A DNA stretch of 32,408 bases from Gilliamella sp. App4-10 (GTDB lineage: Bacteria > Pseudomonadota > Gammaproteobacteria > Enterobacterales > Orbaceae), in the NCBI RefSeq assembly GCF_001690495.1, contig NZ_LZGS01000012.1, positions 1 to 32,408 on the forward strand. The letters run 5' to 3'. Positions 23,876-32,408 of this stretch are shown here, piece after piece (position 1 is the first letter of the stretch; each line of letters starts with the position of its first letter). The translations under genes were made by a program, and so were the position numbers. The notes beneath the pieces are model-generated. The model was not told the DNA's origin. It did no database searches and saw nothing but the letters and a program-made list of their open reading frames with translations.

Positions 23876-24724
23876 TTAGTGATGTTGATAAATAAAATTA
23901 TCAATTAATCGTGTTTTACCAATATAAACCGCCAACGCACATAAACTATCTTTCTCAAGAATATCAACAGATGTTAATGATGCTAGATCGACAAATTCAA
24001 TATAGTCAATCTTGGCTAAAGGTTGGTTGACAATAAGATCATGCATAGCTTTTGTTATAACAATTACCGACTTTTCCCCCTGCTTTATCATTGCATTGGC
24101 ACATTCAATTGCTTGATAAAGGCACACGGCTGCGGATCTTTCAGGTTCAGACAAATAGCTATTACGAGAACTTTTAGCCAGTCCATCTGCTTCACGCACA
24201 ATCGGGCAACCTATAATATCAATATCGAAATTCAGATCACTGACCATTCGTTTAATTACCGCTAGCTGCTGTGCATCTTTCTGTCCAAAATAAGCACGAT
24301 CAGGTTGTGTAATGTTGAATAATTTTGTGACAACAGTGCAAACACCTTTGAAATGTCCTGGGCGCCTTTTTCCACATAAAGCATCTGTTAAACCATTAAC
24401 ATCAACATAGCTGTTAAAATTAGCATCATACATTTCACTGGCAGTTGGACAAAAAATCAAATCCACCCCTATCTTCTCACAAACAATTTTATCTCGCTCT
24501 AAATCACGAGGATAACTAGCAAGATCTTCTGAAGGTCCAAATTGTATAGGATTAACAAAAATCGTCACAATAACTTTTTGGTTATCCCTTTTAGCCGCGG
24601 CCATTAAGCTTTGATGGCCTTCATGTAAATAACCCATGGTGGGAACAAGCCCGATACTATAGCCAGCTTGACGCCAAGCTTTAACTTGTTCTCGTACTTG
24701 TCCAATTGTCGTTACAACATTCAT
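23876..24724 (-). CDS. panC: Pantothenate synthetase PanC
   Basis: This 282-residue enzyme joins pantoate and beta-alanine using ATP to make pantothenate. The nucleotidylyltransferase motifs are intact: LVPTMGYLHEGHQSLM (about 26-41, HIGH-like), VTIFVNPIQFGPSEDLASYPR, GHFKGVCTVVTKLFNI, AYFGQKDAQQLAVIKRM, and the KMSKS-like DGLAKSSRNSYL. Length is normal. It follows panB by 11 bp with AAGGG before its ATG. It is the last gene of a panG-panB-panC operon. Beta-alanine would come from PanD or uptake; panD is not in the window. Confidence 0.97.
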   Translation of the reverse strand: MNVVTTIGQVREQVKAWRQAGYSIGLVPTMGYLHEGHQSLMAAAKRDNQKVIVTIFVNPIQFGPSEDLASYPRDLERDKIVCEKIGVDLIFCPTASEMYDANFNSYVDVNGLTDALCGKRRPGHFKGVCTVVTKLFNITQPDRAYFGQKDAQQLAVIKRMVSDLNFDIDIIGCPIVREADGLAKSSRNSYLSEPERSAAVCLYQAIECANAMIKQGEKSVIVITKAMHDLIVNQPLAKIDYIEFVDLASLTSVDILEKDSLCALAVYIGKTRLIDNFIYQHH

Positions 24725-24735
24725 TTCGTTATCCC

Positions 24736-25578
24736 TTATGATTGAAACTCAGATTTAAGTTTGTTCATTACCTCACCATCAATGGCAAATTCATGGGTTG
24801 AAGTAGGAAATTGTTGCTGTTTTACTTCTTGGCAATAGTCAGTAAACGCTTGTTTCATATGATTACCAATTGGGGCAAAAGATTTGACAAATTTTGAAGA
24901 AACACCGTTATACATAGACAGCATATCTTGATAAACAAGCACCTGCCCATCACAATTTACACCTGCACCAATACCAATAGTTGGAATACTCACTAATTGT
25001 GAGATCAATTTTGCCAAATCAGCAGGTACACATTCAAGTACAATCGCAATCGCACCCGCTTGTTCAACCGCTAATGCATCAAGAACAATATTTTTTGCAT
25101 CTTGATAATCTTTACCTTGAACTTTATATCCCCCTAAAGCAAGAACAGATTGAGGCATGAGCCCAATATGTGCAACAACGGGAATGGAAGCTTGTGTAAT
25201 CATTTTGATATGTTCAAAAAATGCTTGCCCGCCTTCAAGTTTAACCGCTTGAGCTTGACCTTCTTTGATTAGGCGACCAGCATTTAAAACTGCATCATAT
25301 ACAGATGTTTGATAAGACATAAAAGGTAAATCAGTGACAACAAATGCGGACTTAGCTGCTCTTGCAACCGCTTTGGAGTGATGGATCATATCTTCCATAG
25401 TAACCGATACCGTGCTATCGTAACCCAGCATCACCATACCTAAAGAATCGCCCACTAATAAACAATCTACACCACTTTCATCCATTAATTTAGCTGTAGT
25501 GTAATCATAAGCGGTTAGCATGGTAATTTTTTGTCGATTTTGTTTACGTTCTTTTAAAGTGGCAATCGTGTTTTTCAA
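24736..25578 (-). CDS. panB: 3-methyl-2-oxobutanoate hydroxymethyltransferase PanB
   Basis: PanB makes ketopantoate from alpha-ketoisovalerate and methylene-tetrahydrofolate, the first committed step of pantothenate synthesis. The 280-residue protein has [37 protein letters not shown], with the metal-binding Asp residues, then [30 protein letters not shown] (catalytic Glu), and [20 protein letters not shown]. The start is a TTG at 25578 with GGAG 8 nt upstream; this TTG overlaps the TGA of the upstream gene (TTGA), which indicates coupled translation. Length is slightly above E. coli's. A TTG start may lower its yield relative to its neighbours. Confidence 0.97.
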   Translation of the reverse strand: MKNTIATLKERKQNRQKITMLTAYDYTTAKLMDESGVDCLLVGDSLGMVMLGYDSTVSVTMEDMIHHSKAVARAAKSAFVVTDLPFMSYQTSVYDAVLNAGRLIKEGQAQAVKLEGGQAFFEHIKMITQASIPVVAHIGLMPQSVLALGGYKVQGKDYQDAKNIVLDALAVEQAGAIAIVLECVPADLAKLISQLVSIPTIGIGAGVNCDGQVLVYQDMLSMYNGVSSKFVKSFAPIGNHMKQAFTDYCQEVKQQQFPTSTHEFAIDGEVMNKLKSEFQS

Positions 25579-26417
25579 GGTAACAGCTCCAATTTTAATT
25601 GTCGATAGTCCTTGCTTGGATGTTTTGTTCGACTGATATTAAGTAAAATAGCAGATAACTGCTGATAAATAGGTTTTAGTTCGACCGGCATAGCCATTAT
25701 ATGTTGTTTGATCGTTTCAATATCGCCTCGCTCGACAGGTCCAGTTAGGGCATCAATGACGCCTACTTCACATATATTTTTAGCATTTTCTAAGAATAAT
25801 AGATGCCACGCTTGTTCACTAAACTCAGAATCTAACTCGCATTGGTCAAGTAAATCAATACCAAGTTGTACCAATGCAATAACTTGATTACTCAACATAA
25901 CACAAGCCGCATGATAAAGTGGCTTTTTATTCGCAGGTAAAATGGCTAAAGGATTTTTTAGTGAAACAAAAAAGTTTTTTAATTGAGGAATAATGCTTTC
26001 ATTTGCCTCAAGGGTAAAAGAAACACCTGACATAGCGGTATAGCATTCAAATCTATCATAAATGGCATATAAAGGATGCAATGAAAACGCAAATGGATGA
26101 ACGATTTTTTGCTGGCTAAATATATGTGACGTCAACAGCCCACTGCAATGACCGATCCATTTATTAGTAATAGGTAATTGGCAAAGTTCTTGCCAAACAG
26201 TAGCTATTTGGCTATCTGATACAGTAACCAATAAACAATCACAATCATTAACTAAATCAGCTAAAGTTGCATATGCTTGACTTTGGGTAAAATCACTTGC
26301 TACCTTTGCGTGCTCATAAGTTCGGCTATAAAACCCAGCGATCTGCATTCCACATAAAGAAAAATATTTCGCTAAAGTACAACCCACTTTACCCGCACCA
26401 ATAAAACCGATAATCAT
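25575..26417 (-). CDS. panG: PanG-like ketopantoate reductase (Rossmann plus DUF2520)
   Basis: This 280-residue oxidoreductase has an N-terminal NAD(P)-binding Rossmann fold, [19 protein letters not shown] (GxGxxG at about 6-11) and [13 protein letters not shown]2520 helical domain follows, with the typical [29 protein letters not shown] and the signature [17 protein letters not shown]. It overlaps panB by 4 nt and heads the pantothenate operon. Pantothenate synthesis needs a ketopantoate reductase (usually PanE or IlvC) between PanB and PanC. Francisella PanG, encoded beside panBC, is an alternative reductase with homologues in Coxiella and Enterococcus. From memory PanG and DUF2520 proteins are the same family, but I could not check this. 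PanE's own motifs are absent. The fold is solid; the reaction is inferred from context. Confidence 0.82.
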   Translation of the reverse strand: MIIGFIGAGKVGCTLAKYFSLCGMQIAGFYSRTYEHAKVASDFTQSQAYATLADLVNDCDCLLVTVSDSQIATVWQELCQLPITNKWIGHCSGLLTSHIFSQQKIVHPFAFSLHPLYAIYDRFECYTAMSGVSFTLEANESIIPQLKNFFVSLKNPLAILPANKKPLYHAACVMLSNQVIALVQLGIDLLDQCELDSEFSEQAWHLLFLENAKNICEVGVIDALTGPVERGDIETIKQHIMAMPVELKPIYQQLSAILLNISRTKHPSKDYRQLKLELLP

Positions 26418-26631
26418 TATAATTGTAATTTATTTAATAATTATCGCATTATAGCTTAATCAGGTTGATATTCAATCAAATTAGAAAACGGTAATATATG
26501 AAATTGATCGAAAAAAATAATTTCTAATCCTTATGAAGCTACAATGAAGCTAGAAAATCAAATTATTAATTAAATATATAAATAAATCAAACATTACCGA
26601 AACTAATACCATAGTTAAAATTTTATTAAGA

Positions 26632-27810
26632 TTAGTTTTGATTCAAATATGCCCAAGCATACTGAGCGTAAAATTCAGCCCCCAATGCCATACCATCTTC
26701 ATCGACATTAAAACAACCATGATGATGTGGCCATTTGGTATCTTTTTCAGGATTACCTGAACCAACTAATGCAAATGCACCGGGAATACTTTCAGTGTAA
26801 TAACTAAAATCTTCACCACCGGTTGTTGGCGGCTCAAAGAAAAGTGCCTCATCACCAAATGATTCAACAATGACTTTTTGAGCAAGTAAAGCACTTTCGT
26901 TATCATTGATTACAGGTAAAGTGCCGTAAATGTATTCTACTTCAGCCGTCGCACGGTACATTGCAGCCACTTGATTGGCATAACGACGGATAGCTGCCTC
27001 AATTTTGTCTCGTACCTCAATATTAAAACAGCGCACTGTACCTTCTAAAACTGCATTTTCAGCAATCACATTAAAGCGTGTTCCCACCTCCATTCGTCCG
27101 ATGGTAACAACTGCTGGGTCAAGAGGTGATACTTCACGAGAGATTATCGATTGTACATTCATAACAAAAGCTGAGGCCACCATTACTGCATCAACGGTAT
27201 CATGAGGCATAGAACCATGTCCTCCTTTACCTTTAAATCGAACCGTTAACAAATCAGCAGAAGCAAAACTCGAACCAACCACACAAGATACTTTACCTAC
27301 AGGCATTTGCGACCAAATATGCATACCAAAAGCGCTATCAACCCCCTCTAACACACCTTGTTTAATCATGCCTTTAGCACCCTGAGCGATCTCTTCTGCT
27401 GGTTGAAAAACAAGCCTGACAGTACCGTGTAATTGATCTCGAATTGCCCAAAGTGCTTTAGCTGCAGTTAATAGCATCGAAGCATGAGTATCATGGCCAC
27501 ATGCATGCATTTTGCCATCGATAGTTGATTTATAATCGATATTTTGGTTTAGTTCTTGTACCGGTAAAGCATCAATATCCGCTCTAAGCAAGATTCTTTT
27601 ACCTGGTTTTGTACCATCAATATCAGCAATGATCCCAGTTGGATCTGTACGACGATATGGAATACCAATTTTATCCAGCTCAGCAGCAATTTTATTGGTG
27701 GTTCTAAATTCTTCCCATGGTAATTCAGGGTGTCGGTGCAAATCACGGCGAAAAGCTATCATTTCATTTATATTTTGCTTAATTAATGTTTTTATACTCT
27801 GATTTATCAT
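26632..27810 (-). CDS. M20D-family amidohydrolase (amino-acylase type)
   Basis: This 392-residue cytoplasmic metallopeptidase-like enzyme has the M20D sites in order: HRHPEL (about 25-30), LLRADIDALPV, the metal-binding MHACGHDTHASMLL (Cys104, His106, Asp107), FQPAEE with Glu139/Glu140, GMHIW with His164, a lid domain (KGKGGHGSMPH), and a C-terminal metal His in TKWPHHHGCFN. Relatives split hippurate, N-acetyl or other N-acyl amino acids; the exact substrate cannot be read from sequence. AAGGG precedes the ATG. It lies 168 bp after an unknown permease on the same strand, suggesting uptake then hydrolysis of an acylated amino acid or related compound. Confidence 0.93.
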   Translation of the reverse strand: MINQSIKTLIKQNINEMIAFRRDLHRHPELPWEEFRTTNKIAAELDKIGIPYRRTDPTGIIADIDGTKPGKRILLRADIDALPVQELNQNIDYKSTIDGKMHACGHDTHASMLLTAAKALWAIRDQLHGTVRLVFQPAEEIAQGAKGMIKQGVLEGVDSAFGMHIWSQMPVGKVSCVVGSSFASADLLTVRFKGKGGHGSMPHDTVDAVMVASAFVMNVQSIISREVSPLDPAVVTIGRMEVGTRFNVIAENAVLEGTVRCFNIEVRDKIEAAIRRYANQVAAMYRATAEVEYIYGTLPVINDNESALLAQKVIVESFGDEALFFEPPTTGGEDFSYYTESIPGAFALVGSGNPEKDTKWPHHHGCFNVDEDGMALGAEFYAQYAWAYLNQN

Positions 27811-27978
27811 TTTACTACCCTTAAAATTTCAATTTATTCAGACATTTGTTTTGAATCAATATATATCGGATTAGTGGTCATTAAATCAACGAACTGAACA
27901 AACAGTCTATCTTTTGAAAATTAATCGCTACAACTAATTCAAACATAATACCTACATAACTATAAATTCCATCAACAA

Positions 27979-29223
27979 TTAATGCGTTAATGGTCCAACA
28001 ATCATATTAACCATTATTCCAGCCAGAACAACTGACACGATAGTTACTGAAATAAATCCACCAATTAACATTGAAGCTAACATATGACTTGTAAGCACCC
28101 TTCTTTCTTTTGGATCTTGGGTTAAACTATTAATCACTTCGTTAGTAATGATATAATCCGCAGGAAATCCATATAGCGCTGTGAGCGCAATCGAAAATGC
28201 CATTTCCTTACTCACTTTCAGTAACTTACCAACGATTATTGAAAAAATAAACATCCCGACAACAGCAGCTAAAATAAAAACAATCAAAGGTATGATAAGA
28301 TGAATAAGCATTTCTGGTGTAGCTCGGCTAAGAGTATCAAATACGAATAACATCAGTCCCATTACAGCTAAACCAAACCCACCAGCTTTTTTTAATGGAT
28401 GACGTTCTAAAAAACCAATCGAAGAAGCGATAACACCAAATAATAAGCAAAGTACAAATGAATTTATGGTTACAATAGGTTTTAAAACTTCAGATACGAA
28501 ATAAGCTAACAAGCCAACTGTTGCAATACGTAGAAAGATAAAATAAGATGAATTGTATTGCGTAGGAATTTTTGCAAATAAACTTGGCATTGGGTTTCCA
28601 TCTGATGACGTACTATTTTGTTCATCTAATTTAGATCGTTGATTAGTATTCGAATTCCAATTACCTTCATGATATATTTTAAGAATTCTTCGTCCTTCGC
28701 GCTTAAGCATAATTGAGGTAAGTGGGTAACCTACAAAGCCTTGCATTACATATATTATAATAGCAAAAACAGCAAGATCGGGTAATCCCGCTTCGGTTGC
28801 ACCATTTGCCATAATAATAGCCGAAACAATACCACCAACTAAAGGCGGAATAGCAATAATAATAGTGTTATAATCAAAAAATAGATAACCGACAAAAACA
28901 GTAATAGTAATAATACCAACAATACCCGCAAGCGAAATTAAAATTGTTTTCCATTGACGTAATAACTCTTTTACCGATAATAACGTTCCCATATTAACAA
29001 TTAATAAATACATAAACATAACAGCAACTACAGTAGGAATACCTGCTCTTGCAACAATATCAGGAGGGAAAAATGTCCAGTAACCAACTAAAAAAAGTAC
29101 CGCACAAACAAAAACAGAAGGGATCCATGCTTTAGTACGTGTTGAAACAATATCGCCAAAGTAAAGAATTATCAATAACAATACTAACGCGAGCATTTGT
29201 GGCATATCGCTCATTGTTGACAT
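27979..29223 (-). CDS. Uncharacterised multi-spanning permease
   Basis: I start at the ATG at 29223 (MSTMSDMPQML), 6 nt after GGAG; a GTG at 29241 in frame overlaps that site. The 414-residue protein has about ten hydrophobic helices in two sets, split by a hydrophilic loop of about 50 residues (REGRRILKIYHEGNWNSN onward). Repeated small-residue stretches such as IPPLVGGIVSAIIMANGATEAGLPD and ALTALYGFPADYIITNEVIN look like substrate or ion sites in a pseudo-symmetric secondary transporter, perhaps related to glutamate:Na symporters, but I cannot name the family. The downstream M20 enzyme suggests an acyl-amino acid or dipeptide substrate. The tail is short and hydrophobic. Confidence 0.85.
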   Translation of the reverse strand: MSTMSDMPQMLALVLLLIILYFGDIVSTRTKAWIPSVFVCAVLFLVGYWTFFPPDIVARAGIPTVVAVMFMYLLIVNMGTLLSVKELLRQWKTILISLAGIVGIITITVFVGYLFFDYNTIIIAIPPLVGGIVSAIIMANGATEAGLPDLAVFAIIIYVMQGFVGYPLTSIMLKREGRRILKIYHEGNWNSNTNQRSKLDEQNSTSSDGNPMPSLFAKIPTQYNSSYFIFLRIATVGLLAYFVSEVLKPIVTINSFVLCLLFGVIASSIGFLERHPLKKAGGFGLAVMGLMLFVFDTLSRATPEMLIHLIIPLIVFILAAVVGMFIFSIIVGKLLKVSKEMAFSIALTALYGFPADYIITNEVINSLTQDPKERRVLTSHMLASMLIGGFISVTIVSVVLAGIMVNMIVGPLTH

Positions 29224-29313
29224 ATAAATCTCCATTTGCACTGATTGATTACAAATTAAAAAAGAATCAAACTGTTCTAAAATTAAGCATTATATGTAAT
29301 TAATGTAAAATTG

Positions 29314-31143
29314 TTACAAATTTTTTACTATGAATTCATTAATTTCATCTAAGAACAAATTACCATATTTTTCCAACTTGATTTTACCTACACCAGTAAT
29401 ATTAATGAGCTGCTTTTTACTTTCAGGTTTAGTTTGAACCATTTCAAGCAAAGTCGCATCACTAAAAACAATATAGGGTGGAATATCTTCGGTATCGGCA
29501 ATATCTTTACGCAATCGTTTAAGGTTATTAAATAAAATTCGCTCTTCGTAGGCTAAAATAGTTGTTAAATTGATTGCTCTAGCGTAACGATTTATACGGC
29601 TTTTCTTAACCATTTCTAAACGAGGTTTAGCCAATGAAAGTGATATTTCTCCCCGAAGAATTAAACGTGCTTTTTGTGTTAATTGCAGGGTTGTATAAGT
29701 TGATATATTTTGGTTTAAATATCCCAAATAAACCAGCTGTCTAATAACGCTGAGCCAATAGCCAGATGAATGCTGTTTACCAATGCCATAAACAGATAAT
29801 TTATTATGACCATTATCTTTAATTTGAGAGCGCCCAGAGCCACGTAAAACATCGACAATATATTGCGCCCCATAACGTTGTTCAACGCGATAAACACAAG
29901 ATAAAACTTTTTGTGCATCAATTAAGCCATCATAAAGTTCAGGTGGATACAAACAAACATCACAGTTATTACAAGGCTCTTCCCGTTGTTCACCAAAATA
30001 ATTAAGCAACACAATGCGCCGACAAGTCAAACTTTGCCCAAAAGCCTCCATTGCATCAATTTTTTGCAATTCGACTAGTTTATGTTGGCCCTCTCTTTTC
30101 TCAATAACTTGTTGTTGATACCAATTAAGATCTTTACTATTAAATAGTAGCATCGCTTCAGCAGGTACGCCATCACGCCCCGCTCGCCCCGTTTCTTGAT
30201 AATAAGCTTCAATCGTTCGCGGACAGTCTGCATGAATAACAAAACGCACATTGGGTTTATTAATTCCCATACCAAATGCAACCGTTGCTACAATAATTTG
30301 TACATTGTCTTTTAAAAAATCTTCCTGTGCTTGTTGGCGCTCATTATTAGACAGCCCTGCATGATAAGCTTTAACGGAAAATCCTCGCGCAGCAAGTCTA
30401 GTGGTCATATCTTCCACTCTTGAACGGCTAGAACAATAAATAATGCCACTATTGCCTTTTTGTGTCTCAATAAACGAAACAACCTGCTCAGTTTGATTAA
30501 ATTTTTCGACCACCGTATAACGAATATTTGGCCGATCAAAACTTCGCACTATTACTAATGGATCAACCAAATTTAATTGATGAATAATATCAGTCTGCGT
30601 CATTTTGTCGGCAGTTGCGGTTAATGCAACAATGGGTACTTTAGGAAAACGAGTTGAAAGTTGTCCTAATTGACGATAATCAGGCCTAAAATCATGTCCC
30701 CATTGTGAAATACAATGCGCCTCATCAATAGCAATTAAAGAAGGTGGATATTCATCGATTAATGTAGAAAAAGCCTGTAATGCTAATCGTTCAGGAGAAA
30801 CATATAACAGCTTTATGGAGTGATCCAAATATTTTTTGATAACTTCTTGTTGCTCGGCCGATGATAGTGAGGCATTAAGATAGGCGGCAGAAATACCATT
30901 AGCCAATAACTGATCAACCTGATCTTTCATCAAAGAGATTAAAGGGGATACAATAATTGCTGTCCCTGGTAATAAAACTGCGGGAATTTGATAACATAAA
31001 GATTTCCCGCCGCCTGTAGGAATAATTATTAAAGTATCACGTCCATCGATAATAGATTCAATTATTTCTCTTTGTTGATTTCTAAATGACTTGTAACCAA
31101 AAACATTTTGCAAAACATCTTCAATCTGATCTTTTATCGACAT
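29314..31143 (-). CDS. recQ: ATP-dependent DNA helicase RecQ
   Basis: This 609-residue 3'-to-5' helicase has all RecQ parts. Helicase motif I is [11 protein letters not shown] (42-52), motif II DEAH (140-143) within [20 protein letters not shown], motif III ALTATAD, and motif [24 protein letters not shown]. The RQC region holds the four-Cys zinc site ([11 protein letters not shown] then CNNCDVC) and the winged helix ending in the [14 protein letters not shown] region. An HRDC domain closes the protein (about 525-605, with [20 protein letters not shown]). Length matches E. coli RecQ. AGGT lies 5-6 nt before the ATG. It acts in recombination repair and fork restart. No LexA box is visible. Confidence 0.98.
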   Translation of the reverse strand: MSIKDQIEDVLQNVFGYKSFRNQQREIIESIIDGRDTLIIIPTGGGKSLCYQIPAVLLPGTAIIVSPLISLMKDQVDQLLANGISAAYLNASLSSAEQQEVIKKYLDHSIKLLYVSPERLALQAFSTLIDEYPPSLIAIDEAHCISQWGHDFRPDYRQLGQLSTRFPKVPIVALTATADKMTQTDIIHQLNLVDPLVIVRSFDRPNIRYTVVEKFNQTEQVVSFIETQKGNSGIIYCSSRSRVEDMTTRLAARGFSVKAYHAGLSNNERQQAQEDFLKDNVQIIVATVAFGMGINKPNVRFVIHADCPRTIEAYYQETGRAGRDGVPAEAMLLFNSKDLNWYQQQVIEKREGQHKLVELQKIDAMEAFGQSLTCRRIVLLNYFGEQREEPCNNCDVCLYPPELYDGLIDAQKVLSCVYRVEQRYGAQYIVDVLRGSGRSQIKDNGHNKLSVYGIGKQHSSGYWLSVIRQLVYLGYLNQNISTYTTLQLTQKARLILRGEISLSLAKPRLEMVKKSRINRYARAINLTTILAYEERILFNNLKRLRKDIADTEDIPPYIVFSDATLLEMVQTKPESKKQLINITGVGKIKLEKYGNLFLDEINEFIVKNL

Positions 31144-31424
31144 ACAAACCTAAACATGTTACGCCTAACTTGAAGTAGCGAGTATAGCTAAATTAATTTA
31201 AACAAACCACCACGAAATCACATAAATTTACAATTCATCCCAATAATAAAAAATTTTTTAGAAAAGATTTTTTGATTCAAATATGATGATTTTATTTAAA
31301 TCGCAAGCAAATAATGTTTATTTTACAACCCATTTAGTTCGAAAGATTAAAAAAACAGCTATTTTTTTATTTTTTTACTTGCTACAAATCAATTTGCCAG
31401 CTAATATTTGCGTGTTTCAAATAT

Positions 31425-31501
31425 ACGCCCGTAGCTCAGTTGGTTAGAGCATCACCTTGACATGGTGGGGGTCAGTGGTTCGAGTCCACCCGGGCGTACC
31501 A
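31425..31501 (+). tRNA. tRNA-Val (anticodon GAC)
   Basis: The 77-nt sequence starts ACGCCCGTAGCTCAGTTGGT and ends with encoded CCA. The acceptor ACGCCCG pairs with CGGGCGT, the discriminator is A, and the anticodon stem CACC/GGTG encloses TTGACAT (GAC). The T-arm carries GGTTCGAGTCC. It closely resembles E. coli tRNA-Val(GAC). The accessory DNA starting just downstream suggests its 3' end may be an integration point, though no repeat of it is visible in the window. Confidence 0.97.
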
Positions 31502-31636
31502 TTCTAAAGCTTTATCTTACAAGGCTTTGCAATGATTACCTAAAACTCTAATTTTATCAACTGGGTAAAACAGGGATAAAACTCACACTTTGCTAATCAT
31601 GATATCAATAAACTACACACTACCAATCTATATTAG

Positions 31637-31813
31637 ATGACGCCCGACGATTACGAAAATGAATTATCGGGCGAATGCTATATTATCAACAGCGACGACG
31701 AACACAATTATGTATTCTATCAAACGCAGAAAACACTATACGATATCGCTGATTTTGTGATGCTACATGATGCTGTTGAGTATTGTAAGTTGGAGATTGA
31801 TAATGTTATTTAA
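31637..31813 (+). CDS. Orphan small ORF, 58 codons
   Basis: The ATG follows directly on an in-frame TAG and no Shine-Dalgarno is visible. The product begins MTPDDYENELSGECYIINSD and ends LHDAVEYCKLEIDNVI: acidic, Tyr-rich, without a signal peptide. Its GC-richer start and protein-like composition suggest real coding, possibly the tail of a larger decayed gene such as an immunity or Rhs-associated protein. Family not recognised. Confidence 0.4.
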   Translation: MTPDDYENELSGECYIINSDDEHNYVFYQTQKTLYDIADFVMLHDAVEYCKLEIDNVI

Positions 31814-31825
31814 TTTAAAACTAAA

Positions 31826-32067
31826 TCATTCCTTTTTAAGCTTCTTTTTTTTGCCTTTAACCAACTTATTGTGAGTTTTCTCTAAAATATCTCTAGAGTC
31901 TTTATCTAAGATAAAAGGTCCATCTGCTTCATTCTCAGAAAGACTAACAAGATGTTCAGTATTACTTTCTTTACCTTTAATAATTTTATCTACTTTAAAA
32001 AAGAAAATATTATTTGAATTTTCTTCTTCTATTGTTAGGATAACATCCCCACAAGATAAATTTTTAA
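31826..32067 (-). pseudogene. C-terminal remnant of an unknown protein cut by an IS
   Basis: Reading leftward from the IS end, an open frame gives about 80 residues to a TGA at 31826-31828. It includes CGDVILTIEEENSNN, FFFKVDKIIKGKE and ADGPFILDKDSRDILEK, and closes with a Lys-rich tail. No start codon with a Shine-Dalgarno lies inside, and the frame runs up to the IS edge at 32068, so the gene's 5' part should lie beyond the IS. The product is unrecognised; size and place near a tRNA suit an accessory or immunity gene. Confidence 0.6.
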
Positions 32068-32408
32068 TGTAAATACCCCAAACTTAGTACAAGATTCAAG
32101 TAGAAAATCATGCTGTTTGTTTTAGTGTTTTATATTCGAGCGGTGTCATGTTATTTAATGCCTCATGCGGTCTTTCGGTGTTATAAATCGTTAACCATTC
32201 TTCGGTTATTCTCCTTGCTTGCGCTAAGTTGTTAAAAAGATATAAATCGAGTACTTCAGTACGATAGGTGCGATTAAATCGTTCAATGTACCCGTTTTGA
32301 TATGGGCTACCGGGCTCTATATAATCAATGGCTATATCATGTGATTTAGCCCAGTTTATAAAGGTTTTTCCTGTAAATTCTGGTCCATTATCGACGCGTA
32401 TTTTTAAT
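32068..32408 (-). mobile_element. IS3-family insertion sequence, one end (partial)
   Basis: The edge TGTAAATACCCCAAACTTAG is placed as the terminal repeat because it starts TG, as IS3-family ends do, lies 40 bp beyond the transposase stop, and marks where the interrupted gene's frame ends. The other end and the target duplication are outside the window. Confidence 0.85.
32108..32408 (-). CDS. IS3-family transposase (OrfB), C-terminal part
   Basis: The 99 visible residues are the end of an IS3-family DDE integrase-type transposase. RVDNGPEFTGKTF carries the second catalytic Asp, and IEPGSPYQNGYIERFNRTYR carries the catalytic Glu 35 residues later (D-x35-E). The tail TEEWLTIYNTERPHEALNNM is also classic for IS3-family OrfB. 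The N-terminal part, the first Asp and any OrfA with frameshift signal lie outside the window. The stop is TGA at 32108-32110. The NGPEF and YQNGYIERFNRTYR wording resembles the IS3/IS407 groups; the exact group cannot be fixed from this part. Confidence 0.93.
   Translation of the reverse strand, partial: LKIRVDNGPEFTGKTFINWAKSHDIAIDYIEPGSPYQNGYIERFNRTYRTEVLDLYLFNNLAQARRITEEWLTIYNTERPHEALNNMTPLEYKTLKQTA

Noticed and set aside
26418-26631. FNR site before panG (TTGAT...ATCAA)
   Set aside because: The half-sites are 5 bp apart instead of 4, so it does not fit the FNR consensus.
29314-31200. LexA control of recQ and recR
   Set aside because: No CTGT-N8-ACAG-like sequence was found upstream of either gene, unlike sulA and uvrA.
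1-32408. CRISPR array or prophage
   Set aside because: No regularly spaced repeats, integrase or phage structural genes are visible; VgrG is phage-like only by T6SS ancestry.

Overview
The window is AT-rich chromosomal DNA from a gammaproteobacterium. TruC, KdgK, EmrE, RibE, UvrA, ValS and both tRNAs read as close relatives of their Escherichia coli counterparts, while the low GC content and gene mix fit an Orbaceae-type host such as Gilliamella. That placement is inferred from general resemblance, not from a search.

Bases 1-7795 (+ strand) are a type VI secretion (T6SS) cargo module. It holds a VgrG spike gene split by one in-frame TAA codon, an unrecognised two-helix membrane protein in the position of a lipase adaptor, a Tle-type alpha/beta-hydrolase phospholipase carrying a run of 12 A, and two tandem Tli4-type immunity genes. 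The last three genes are coupled by 8-nt overlaps. Both the cargo genes and the VgrG tail are much more AT-rich than the VgrG core.

Bases 7796-31500 are mostly housekeeping DNA, largely on the minus strand: ribE, crcB (+), a short SulA (+) under two overlapping LexA boxes, an 859-bp gap with decayed coding remnants, truC and a HAD phosphatase, recR, plsY, uvrA with a LexA box over its promoter, kdgK-yhcH, emrE, tRNA-Lys(CUU), ompW (+), valS, a panG-panB-panC pantothenate operon using a PanG-like (DUF2520) reductase, an M20 amidohydrolase next to an unrecognised permease, and recQ. sulA, uvrA, recR and recQ give the stretch a DNA-repair flavour, but only sulA and uvrA carry visible LexA boxes.

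Bases 31425-32408 are accessory again: tRNA-Val(GAC), then a 58-codon orphan ORF, the C-terminal remnant of an unknown Lys-rich protein, and one end of an IS3-family element that interrupts that remnant and runs off the window.

The most interesting points are the T6SS module with a broken spike but intact, duplicated immunity, the 12-A tract in the toxin gene, the unknown adaptor-like gene, the LexA architecture at sulA, and the IS-split gene next to tRNA-Val. I found no CRISPR array, integrase gene or complete new defence system.
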